The notes under the pieces: generated by a model | What the model saw: only the letters and a program-made list of their open reading frames with translations | Database searches by the model: none | Told to the model about the DNA's origin: nothing | Position numbers and translations under genes: made by a program | Part shown: positions 23,903 through 29,861 of the stretch, piece by piece | How positions within the stretch are numbered: position 1 is the first letter of the stretch | Layout: each line of letters begins with the position of its first letter | NCBI GenBank assembly: GCA_014190275.1 | Contig: BJGE01000019.1 | Coordinates: 1-34,510 of the forward strand | Direction of reading: 5' to 3' | DNA from: Actinomycetes bacterium | GTDB lineage: Bacteria > Actinomycetota > Actinomycetes > S36-B12 | Length of the DNA stretch: 34,510 bases

Positions 23903-24460
23903 ATGACTTACGGGCCACTGACGCGATGGCGCCGGGCCATGGTGATACTCGGACTCTCCGTGACTTTGGTGAGTGCATGTGGTCGAGGGGATGCTGCAAC
24001 GGGGGCGGCAAATGAGTCTTTGGGGCTTTTGGTTATTGCAGCCGGGGAACGTACGGTGGCGCCGGCAATCAACGGGGCTGCCCTAACCGGTGGGTCAATC
24101 AGTCTCACCGACTACCAAGGCAAACTTGTGGTGCTCAACGCATTCGCGTCTTGGTGCACACCATGTCAACGTGAGCTGCCAGTATTGGTGGCCGCTGCGA
24201 AGGCGTATCCGAACGTGCAGTTCCTTGGCCTTGACGTTAAGGACGACGATGAGGCCGCGCGCGGATTCCTCGCCGCTGAGGGTGCTACCTACCCGGTGAT
24301 CAAAGACCCGAACGGTGAGTTGTTGAACCAATTCACCATGAACCCCACGTCAGGCTTACCGGTTACCTTCTTCATCGATGAACAGGGCAGGTTGGCGGGG
24401 CGAATTCTTGGGGAAGTGACTGCCGAAAACCTGGTGATTGCGATTGACTCCCTCGGGTGA
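23903..24460 (+). CDS. TlpA/ResA-like thioredoxin-family lipoprotein
   Basis: This 185-residue envelope thiol-disulfide oxidoreductase has a short basic N-terminus, a lipoprotein signal (VILGLSVTLVSAC, lipobox Cys about 26), and a thioredoxin fold with the active site FASWCTPCQRELP (Cys85 and Cys88). TSGLPVTFFID carries the cis-Pro. Such proteins reduce exported cysteines, for example during cytochrome c maturation, but no cytochrome biogenesis genes are nearby. Start ATG 23903 is chosen; GTG 23885 is in frame and would add six residues without changing the signal. The gene is divergent from the EamA gene. Confidence 0.87.
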   Translation: MTYGPLTRWRRAMVILGLSVTLVSACGRGDAATGAANESLGLLVIAAGERTVAPAINGAALTGGSISLTDYQGKLVVLNAFASWCTPCQRELPVLVAAAKAYPNVQFLGLDVKDDDEAARGFLAAEGATYPVIKDPNGELLNQFTMNPTSGLPVTFFIDEQGRLAGRILGEVTAENLVIAIDSLG

Positions 24461-24477
24461 GGCCTGTTGCCAGCACT

Positions 24478-24483
24478 TATACT
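24478..24483 (+). promoter_or_regulatory. -10 box upstream of the acidic protein gene
   Basis: TATACT at 24478-24483 would start transcription near 24490, leaving a leader of about 39 nt that includes GGAG (24519-24522), 6 nt before ATG 24529. No good -35 box at 17 bp. Confidence 0.45.
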
Positions 24484-24528
24484 CACACTCCCGCGGCAGT
24501 GAGCCGGGGCTGAAGGATGGAGCAGTAC

Positions 24529-24780
24529 ATGGGTGACGACGCAATTGAAATCGGCGAAGATATTGAGGTAGACATAGTTCTTGACGAATCAGGGATGCCA
24601 ATAGGAGCCATCGTTGATGATCTGATCGTCGCAACCGGCCCCGGTGGTTCGGTTACTGACGAGATCATCGATGTTTTAGATGCCGACGGAAATATCGTGC
24701 TCGAGGATGAAACCGTCTCGATCTTTGACGCCAACGGCCAACTTATCGAGTCAGAAGAAACCATAACCGCCATCGACTAA
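24529..24780 (+). CDS. Ultra-acidic small protein of unknown function
   Basis: This 83-residue protein has 24 Asp/Glu and not one Lys, Arg or His. It has no signal peptide. Three similar turns occur, LDESGMPIG, LDADGNIVLE and FDANGQLIE, separated by hydrophobic strands, suggesting a small repeated beta-hairpin fold; the Asp-rich turns might bind Ca2+ or Mg2+. No family is recognised. I choose ATG 24529 because GGAG lies 6 nt upstream; the in-frame ATG 24517 has its only purine run directly abutting. A TATACT box upstream and its placement between intact genes support a real gene. Confidence 0.65.
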   Translation: MGDDAIEIGEDIEVDIVLDESGMPIGAIVDDLIVATGPGGSVTDEIIDVLDADGNIVLEDETVSIFDANGQLIESEETITAID

Positions 24781-24793
24781 TTGGTACCGGCGC

Positions 24794-24799
24794 TACGCT
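24794..24799 (+). promoter_or_regulatory. -10 box of the FucU/RbsD gene (leaderless spacing)
   Basis: TACGCT followed by GGGGTC and then ATG 24806. There is no room for a ribosome site, so a leaderless transcript is likely. Confidence 0.5.
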
Positions 24800-24805
24800 G
24801 GGGTC

Positions 24806-25237
24806 ATGCTGAAAGGTATTGATCCGCTGCTGAGCGGTGAGTTATTGAAGATCCTGGACGACATGGGCCATGGCGACCAGCTGCTGCTGTGTGATCGAAA
24901 CTATCCCGCTGTGGCCGCTGGTCGCCCCGTCATCCGGCTGGGTGAGGTTACGGTCCTGCGCGCTGCGCGGGCGATCTTCAGCGTCTTGCCGCTTGATAGC
25001 TTTGTCGCGCACCCCATGGAGCGCATGGAAGTAAATGCTGAGCCCGGCACGACCACGTCATTGCAGGATGAGTTGCTGGCACTTGCTTGTGCCGCTGAAA
25101 ATCGCCCCCTTGAGTACGGGGTGATTCCGCGCCTTGATTTCTATCAAAGGGCTAAGTCGGTCTTTGCGGTCGTTCACACTCTTGAGGCGCAGCCCTATGG
25201 GTGCTTTATCTTTCAAAAGGGCGTTATCTTTGATTGA
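24806..25237 (+). CDS. fucU: RbsD/FucU-family sugar mutarotase
   Basis: This 143-residue protein matches the RbsD/FucU family, which interconverts anomers of free sugars (L-fucose for FucU, ribose pyranose and furanose for RbsD). Features are MLKGIDPLLSGELLKILDDM, MGHGDQLLLCDRNYPA with the catalytic His, and FYQRAKSVFAVVHTLEAQPY followed by GCFIFQKGVI. The pattern looks closer to FucU, but substrate assignment within this family is uncertain. With RbsK, RpiB, two xylulokinases and a mutarotase remnant in the window, it fits a sugar-salvage role. It is transcribed from a probable leaderless promoter. Confidence 0.85.
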   Translation: MLKGIDPLLSGELLKILDDMGHGDQLLLCDRNYPAVAAGRPVIRLGEVTVLRAARAIFSVLPLDSFVAHPMERMEVNAEPGTTTSLQDELLALACAAENRPLEYGVIPRLDFYQRAKSVFAVVHTLEAQPYGCFIFQKGVIFD

Positions 25238-25259
25238 GGTGACACCACGAGGTGGCACC
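25238..25259. other. Imperfect hairpin just after fucU
   Basis: GGTGACACC-ACGA-GGTGGCACC begins at the base after the fucU stop codon; eight of nine positions pair. There is no U tract. It may slow transcription or shield the start region of the nuclease gene. Confidence 0.6.
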
Positions 25260-25284
25260 CACCGAAGTTACCCGGGGGCCGGTG

Positions 25285-26145
25285 ATGCGCAGCTTTACCC
25301 GCACGGCACTCGCAAGCCCGATCGCCCTGGCTCTAGCACTGGCCATGGGCTCGGCGGCAGCACCGCCGGCGCATGGGGATTCCCACAAGCCCGCCGACAT
25401 GGTGCTCAACTCCTTGCCGGTCTCCGTTGAGATGGGGTCGGGGTATGCGCGTTCGCTGTTTCGGCATTGGACAGACCGCGATGGCAACGGGTGCGATGCT
25501 CGTAAGGATGTCTTGATCGAGGAAGCCATTGCCGGTCGGGTAGCGGGCTGCACCGTAGTGGGCGGGGTCTGGCAATCGGCTTATGACGGGGTCACCACGT
25601 CAAACTCGAGCACCTTCGATGTCGACCATCGGGTACCACTTAAAGAGGCATGGGATTCGGGTGCATGGCGTTGGTCTGCTTCGACGCGCGAGGCATTTGC
25701 GAACGACCTGGGGTATGCGCAGTCGCTGATCGCGGTGAGTGCGTCGTCGAATCGCTCGAAATCCGATCGAGATCCGGCCGACTGGCTACCCAAGTACGAC
25801 GTCTGCACTTATGCGAAAACTTGGATCGCGGTTAAGTACCGGTGGCGGCTCGCCGTGGACACCACCGAGAAGTCGGCGCTGCAGCGCATCATCGGAGCCT
25901 GCCCGGCTCTGATGCTGGTGCCTGACCTAGCCGACGTCACGACGGATCCCAATGCTGGACGCCCGAGCCCGCAGAATTCAACCACGCCAGATTCTGGTGC
26001 GGCAAGTAGCGCTGGCACCGACCCACGGTTTGGTACCTGCGGCGAAGCTATTGCCGCTGGCTACGGGCCCTATGTCGTCGGCCGCGACGGGGAGTACTCG
26101 TGGTACATCGATCGAGACAAAGACGGGACTGTCTGCGAGCGCTAG
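25285..26145 (+). CDS. Secreted HNH-type nuclease with Excalibur domain
   Basis: This 286-residue exported protein has a signal peptide (MRSFTRTALASPIALALALA, cleavage near residue 32). A nuclease domain carries the motif TFDVDHRVPLKEAWDSGA near residue 115, followed by LIAVSASSNRSKSDRDPADW, the GmrSD-C/DUF1524-like HNH core seen in many actinobacterial secreted nucleases. Conserved Cys pairs (NGCDAR, AGCTVV) may form disulfides. After a Ser/Pro linker comes a C-terminal Excalibur Ca2+-binding motif, WYIDRDKDGTVCER. It probably degrades extracellular DNA for nutrients or competition. GTG 25252 would extend it by 11 residues; ATG 25285 fits the signal peptide better. It overlaps the convergent immunity-like gene by 4 bp. 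Confidence 0.88.
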   Translation: MRSFTRTALASPIALALALAMGSAAAPPAHGDSHKPADMVLNSLPVSVEMGSGYARSLFRHWTDRDGNGCDARKDVLIEEAIAGRVAGCTVVGGVWQSAYDGVTTSNSSTFDVDHRVPLKEAWDSGAWRWSASTREAFANDLGYAQSLIAVSASSNRSKSDRDPADWLPKYDVCTYAKTWIAVKYRWRLAVDTTEKSALQRIIGACPALMLVPDLADVTTDPNAGRPSPQNSTTPDSGAASSAGTDPRFGTCGEAIAAGYGPYVVGRDGEYSWYIDRDKDGTVCER

Positions 26146-26435
26146 CCCTCGTCGGGGCGAAGTTTGCGCAGCGACATCACCAAAGCCACTACCCAGCCGA
26201 CGATCGTCCAGCCGAGTAAAAGGTCAATTAGGCCAACGCTGACGTGGGTGCGCAGATCGCGAACCGCGGCGATAGCCCAGGGCAAGAGATAGCCACCGGT
26301 CAGGATTGCCAAGATAACCGACAGGACTTTGGTGAAGGTACTTGTCTGGTAGCGATCGCTCACCTCGAGGAAGATAGTTTGCTCGGTGGCGGACGAATCT
26401 GTGGTGCCGGGCGGGGGGATTGCGGATTCGGTCAT
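26142..26435 (-). CDS. Superinfection-immunity-family small membrane protein
   Basis: This 97-residue protein has two membrane segments (about 36-58 and 66-88). The motif GGYLLPWAIAAVRD and LLLGWTIVGWVVALVMSLRK match the superinfection immunity family (Imm of phage T4, PF14373 type). In T4, Imm blocks DNA injection by later phages; bacterial members are mostly uncharacterised. The N-terminal 35 residues are polar. Start ATG 26435 is 7 nt from TAATCT, so the transcript is probably leaderless. It is convergent with the secreted nuclease (4-bp overlap) and divergent from the second xylulokinase, sharing overlapping -10 boxes with it. Confidence 0.85.
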   Translation of the reverse strand: MTESAIPPPGTTDSSATEQTIFLEVSDRYQTSTFTKVLSVILAILTGGYLLPWAIAAVRDLRTHVSVGLIDLLLGWTIVGWVVALVMSLRKLRPDEG

Positions 26436-26442
26436 GACGAGG

Positions 26443-26452
26443 AGATTAACCT
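26443..26452. promoter_or_regulatory. Overlapping head-to-head -10 boxes
   Basis: Minus-strand TAATCT (26448-26443) lies 7 nt before ATG 26435. Plus-strand TAACCT (26447-26452) lies 6 nt before ATG 26459. The two hexamers share two base pairs, so polymerase cannot open both at once. Confidence 0.55.
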
Positions 26453-26458
26453 GTCGTC

Positions 26459-27874
26459 ATGACACTTGTCGCCGGGGTCGACTCATCAACCCAATCCGTC
26501 AAGGTCGTGGTCCGAGACGCCCACACCGGCGCTTGGGTTCGCGAGGCGCGCGCGCCGCACCCGGAAGGCACCAGCGTCGATCCGACCACCTGGTGGTCGG
26601 CATTGCAATCGGTGCTTAAGTCCGATACCGGGGGCTTCCTTGAAGGGGTGGGTGCGATATCCGTCGCCGGCCAGCAGCACGGCATGGTGGTACTGGATGG
26701 CAACCACGAGGTAATTCGTCCCGCCCTGCTCTGGAATGACACTAGGTCGGCGGCTGCTGCCTTAGATCTAGTCACTGAAATGGGTGGTCCCGGGTTCTGG
26801 GCCGATGCCGTTGGCAGTGTGCCGGTTGCCGCGTTCACGGTGTCCAAGATCCGCTGGCTGGCGCAGCACGAGCCGGAAAATGCGGTGCGAGTGGCGTCCT
26901 TGATGCTGCCGCACGACTATTTGACCTGGCTGCTGGCAGGTCGACCCGCGCACGCCACCACCGATCGCGGTGAAGTATCGGGCACCGGGTACTGGTCACC
27001 TGCAACAGGTGCTTACCGCGAGGACTTAGTCGAGCTGGCACTAGGGCACGTCCCTGCGCTCCCGCACGTTGCAGCACCTAATCAAGTAGTTGGTGAAACC
27101 ACATTTGGCAATGACAGGTCGGGAATCAAAATTGGCCCCGGCACCGGCGACAACATGGGTGCGGCACTGGCGCTTGATGCAGGCCCGGGTGACATCGTGG
27201 TCTCCCTAGGTACGTCCGGTACCGCATTCGCCTGCTCATTGACGCCAGCCGCGGATCCGTCGGGGTTAGTTGCGGGTTTTGCCGATGCCACCGGACGCTT
27301 CCTACCACTTGTCTGCACCCTTAATGCCGCGCGCGTGCTGACGTCGACCGCGGCGATGCTCGGCGTTGATTTTGCCGGCCTAGCGGAGCTGGCGATGGCG
27401 GCCGAGCCGGGATCCGGTGGCCTGGTCCTCCTTCCCTACTTCGATGGCGAGCGCACCCCGAACCTGCCCGATGCCCGCGGGTCATTACATGGCATCGCTC
27501 GCGATAACTTCACGCCGGCGAATGTGGCCCGCGCGGCGATGGAGGGGATGTTCGGTGGCTTGGCCGATGCGGTGGACGCACTGATCGCGGTGGGTGTGGT
27601 GCCCGGCCGGGTGCTGCTGGTCGGTGGGGCCGCCGCGAACTCGGCGGTTGCCGAGGTGGCGGCGACGATGTTCTCGGTGCCCGTTGAAGTGCCCCCGCCG
27701 GGTGAGTACGTAGCCGACGGTGCCGCGCGGCAGGCGGCCTGGGCCTTATCGGGTGCACCCAACCCACCCGAGTGGAGTGCCTTGCGGGCCGGGCCGACCA
27801 AATACCTGGACCCGAGCCCGGTGCCAAGGATCCGGGTGGGCTATGCGGGCGCTCGAGCCGCCCTTTTCGGGTAG
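26459..27874 (+). CDS. xylB: Xylulokinase
   Basis: This 471-residue FGGY kinase opens with VAGVDSSTQSVKVVV and carries SVAGQQHGMVVLD, PALLWNDTRS, GTSGTAFACS, LVLLPYFDGERTPNLPDARG and a C-terminal VLLVGGAAANSAVAEVAATM. These are the usual marks of actinobacterial xylulokinase, closer to that group than the kinase at 12754. It converts xylulose to xylulose-5-phosphate. No xylose isomerase or sugar transporter gene is in the window. The start ATG 26459 is 6 nt after TAACCT, implying a leaderless mRNA. A truncated aldose-epimerase gene follows directly. Confidence 0.92.
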   Translation: MTLVAGVDSSTQSVKVVVRDAHTGAWVREARAPHPEGTSVDPTTWWSALQSVLKSDTGGFLEGVGAISVAGQQHGMVVLDGNHEVIRPALLWNDTRSAAAALDLVTEMGGPGFWADAVGSVPVAAFTVSKIRWLAQHEPENAVRVASLMLPHDYLTWLLAGRPAHATTDRGEVSGTGYWSPATGAYREDLVELALGHVPALPHVAAPNQVVGETTFGNDRSGIKIGPGTGDNMGAALALDAGPGDIVVSLGTSGTAFACSLTPAADPSGLVAGFADATGRFLPLVCTLNAARVLTSTAAMLGVDFAGLAELAMAAEPGSGGLVLLPYFDGERTPNLPDARGSLHGIARDNFTPANVARAAMEGMFGGLADAVDALIAVGVVPGRVLLVGGAAANSAVAEVAATMFSVPVEVPPPGEYVADGAARQAAWALSGAPNPPEWSALRAGPTKYLDPSPVPRIRVGYAGARAALFG

Positions 27875-27887
27875 GGGACCCCACTAA

Positions 27888-28160
27888 CCCCAATGGGCGC
27901 AGGGGAATCAACGCGACCCGGGGCGCAAGGCCACGGTGCGCTGGCCCGGTGCAATACGCCTCGATATCGTCAACACGCATCCATGGTTTGTCATCTATGA
28001 CGAACCCGAGTCCTATGTATTGCTCGAGCCGCAGACCGGCCCGCCTAACGGTAGTAATACTCCAATTGTCGGTGAACGCATCACCGCACGTGTTGGGCAA
28101 CCACTCACCATGGTTACCGATTGGTTCGTTACCCGTGAGCAGCCGGTGGATCAAGGCTGA
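27888..28160 (+). pseudogene. C-terminal remnant of an aldose 1-epimerase
   Basis: The frame, open from a stop codon at 27885-27887, encodes GRKATVRWPGAIRLDIVNTH, then PWFVIYDEPESYVLLEPQTG and PPNGSNTP. This is the highly recognisable C-terminal third of galactose mutarotase-like aldose 1-epimerases (the pWfVvYdEP and EPQtGPP motifs). The catalytic His and most of the roughly 280-residue beta-sandwich are absent. A xylulokinase gene ends 13 bp upstream of this frame, so a deletion probably removed the 5' part. An internal GTG at 27936 could still yield a 74-residue product. Its end overlaps the convergent Gfo/Idh gene by 32 bp. Confidence 0.78.
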
Positions 28161-29211
28161 TCGTCTGGCCGGTTGTTGCCGACGTCCGGGCCGCGTCCAA
28201 AACCCTAAGGTTCGCGATGGCATCGTCAAGAAGTACCGGTGGCGGAGCTGATGTGGTGAGGGTTTCGTAGACGCCGGTGTAGAACGTGCCCCAGCGTCCG
28301 GGTGTATAAGGCACCTCGGTATCAAGGGTTGCCGATTCGCCCGATGCCACCTTGACCAAGGCGACCGAATCAGGTGGCTCAACCCCCCAATTGGCGTCGG
28401 CGGGGGTGCTACCGCTTCGAAGTGCTGTCTCTTGAGTGTCGTACTCGCGAAGTAGCATCCCGCCGCCTGTTCCCAGGACATTAAAGCGGGGCTCGGTGAA
28501 AGCCGCGATCATGCTTCCGGTGAGGTAACTGACGGCGTCGTCAAGGTGCGTGAGCAAGATCAGCATGTCATCGTCAGCTGCTTCAGCAACGCGAACAGAA
28601 CGCGTGATGGCGCTAACGCGCACCACCGGGCCGAGCAATTGGATGGCCTGATCGACAAGGTGCGCACCGAAGTCGAGCAATACCCCGCCGCTGACACTTG
28701 GGTCGGCAAGTTCTCGCCAGCCGCCCTTGGGCACCGTCCGAAAACGGTCGAAGTGCGATTCGAAGCGGTGAATTCGACCCAAGGATTCCGCGGTATCAAG
28801 AATCGTCAAGAACTCCGAATCCCACCGCCGGTTCTGGAACGGGAAAACCTGCTTGCCGGCCGCCTGGGCGGCAGCGCGGATGGCGCTGGCATCCGCGGCG
28901 GTAGCGGCCAGCGGTTTGTCGACCACGGCCGGTAGCCCATGTTCGAGGGCGGCGATGGTGAAAGGCAGGTGGGTCAGGTTTGCCCCGGCCACCACCACGA
29001 GGTCGAAATCACCGGCTCTAGCCCAAATCGCCGCGGCCGAATCCACGATTTCGGCAGCCGGGAGGTCCGCGGCCGCCTGCTCGCGCCGCTCGGCGTCGGT
29101 GGTCAGGATCGCGGTGATCTTCAGCCCAGTCGTGGCTTCGATCAACGGGCGATGAAAGTGGCGGCCGGCCAGGCCATAGCCGAGCAGGGCAATTTTGATG
29201 TTGGTTGACAC
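28129..29211 (-). CDS. Gfo/Idh/MocA-family oxidoreductase
   Basis: This 360-residue NAD(P)-dependent dehydrogenase has an N-terminal Rossmann fold with IALLGYGLAGRHFHRPL (GxGxxG-type) and the family motif VVDKPLAATAADA in place of the usual EKP. The C-terminal half holds FQNRRWDSEFLTI and GGVLLDFGAHLVDQAIQLLG with the catalytic-type His. Homologues oxidise inositols, sugars or sugar acids; substrate unknown. I start at GTG 29211 (MSTNIKIALLGYG). The frame extends 49 codons further but is Cys/Arg-rich there and not protein-like. TTTACT, 6 nt upstream, may be the -10 box of a leaderless transcript. It is convergent with the epimerase remnant. Confidence 0.9.
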   Translation of the reverse strand: MSTNIKIALLGYGLAGRHFHRPLIEATTGLKITAILTTDAERREQAAADLPAAEIVDSAAAIWARAGDFDLVVVAGANLTHLPFTIAALEHGLPAVVDKPLAATAADASAIRAAAQAAGKQVFPFQNRRWDSEFLTILDTAESLGRIHRFESHFDRFRTVPKGGWRELADPSVSGGVLLDFGAHLVDQAIQLLGPVVRVSAITRSVRVAEAADDDMLILLTHLDDAVSYLTGSMIAAFTEPRFNVLGTGGGMLLREYDTQETALRSGSTPADANWGVEPPDSVALVKVASGESATLDTEVPYTPGRWGTFYTGVYETLTTSAPPPVLLDDAIANLRVLDAARTSATTGQTISLDPPAAHG

Positions 29212-29599
29212 GCCGTTAGTAAAGCACTGATGCCCCGGGGTGCACCGGTTGGTGTGCCGCCTGTCACATCGACATTGGCGGCGTTCTTGGTGAATTTCCG
29301 GAAATGCAGCGAAACATTTGGCACACTGCTGCCAGTCGCCCTCCGGGCGGCCGGCCACTAGGCCGTCGAAGAGCCCGCGTGACAGCCCCCCAGCTGCGCG
29401 GGCTTTTCCTTGCCCGCATCACCACGCGCTCGCAGCTGAGAGTTCTAGCCAGGTTTGGGGTTGGCGCTAGGCCCCGAGTTCGGGGCTAGCCCCTCGTGTT
29501 TGGCGTTAACCTGTTAGGTACTTACGGTGTGACGGGATTCGTGTTTCGCTGGCGCCTACGGTCAATTCGCCAGCAACGTTATTGATAGGGAGAAGTTGG
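29212..29599. other. Structured intergenic region
   Basis: No open frame is convincing in this 388-bp stretch, but it is full of hairpins: CGCCC-TCC-GGGCG (29337-29349), CGGCC-ACTA-GGCCG (29352-29365), a terminator (29372-29407), GCTAG(G)CCCCG-AGTT-CGGGGCTAGC (29466-29490) and GCTGGCG/CGCCAGC (29548-29554 and 29568-29574). A plus-strand TTGACA sits at 29205-29210 with only a poor -10 box (TGATGC, 17-bp spacing). The first three hairpins could be a small RNA; the last two lie in the presumed leader of the peptide gene. Confidence 0.6.
29372..29407 (+). terminator. Rho-independent terminator with six-C loop
   Basis: AGCCCGCG (29372-29379) pairs with CGCGGGCT (29397-29404). Inside it CAGC pairs with GCTG around a loop that includes six consecutive C (29386-29391). 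TTTTCC follows. It points in the plus direction, yet no plus-strand gene lies between it and the epimerase remnant at 28160, so it may end a small RNA. Confidence 0.75.
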
Positions 29600-29773
29600 A
29601 TGACAAATATTGACATTTCAGCGCCGGTGAGTTCAGCTCCGACGCAGCGGCTCGCCCTTGGTCTTGGTTGGGTACGGCCGGCCGCAGGCGCTATCGGCGG
29701 CACCCAAAACCCCGCCGCAAATGAAAACTACGGATTCCATGGCACCTATTGCTTTGCGGGTAGTGACGAGTAG
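29600..29773 (+). CDS. Orphan 57-residue peptide of unknown function
   Basis: This short gene has an excellent ribosome site, AGGGAGAAG, 4 nt before ATG 29600. The product starts MTNIDISAPVSSAPTQRLAL, contains a Gly-Gly at residues 33-34, and ends in an Asn/Gly/aromatic segment (NENYGFHGTYCFAGSDE) with one Cys. It has no membrane helix or classical signal peptide and matches no family I know. It follows a strongly structured leader and precedes the aldehyde dehydrogenase gene by 88 bp. It could be a ribosomally made precursor peptide with a GG-type leader, a regulatory leader peptide, or a small metabolic accessory protein. No modification or export genes are adjacent. Confidence 0.62.
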   Translation: MTNIDISAPVSSAPTQRLALGLGWVRPAAGAIGGTQNPAANENYGFHGTYCFAGSDE

Positions 29774-29861
29774 GTAAAGCTGAGGGAAGGCAACCTAGGT
29801 AATTGACGGCAATATGCCTGCGAGGTAAGTGCATTGGCCAGTCATCTGGCAGGATCATTTG

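Noticed and set aside
29142-29358. 49-codon N-terminal extension of the Gfo/Idh protein
   Set aside because: The segment is Cys/Arg/His-rich and unlike the family, which starts at the Rossmann strand following GTG 29211.
29337-29407. Direct call of a 6C RNA
   Set aside because: Only one of the two expected C-rich loops is present, and the consensus could not be checked without a covariance search.
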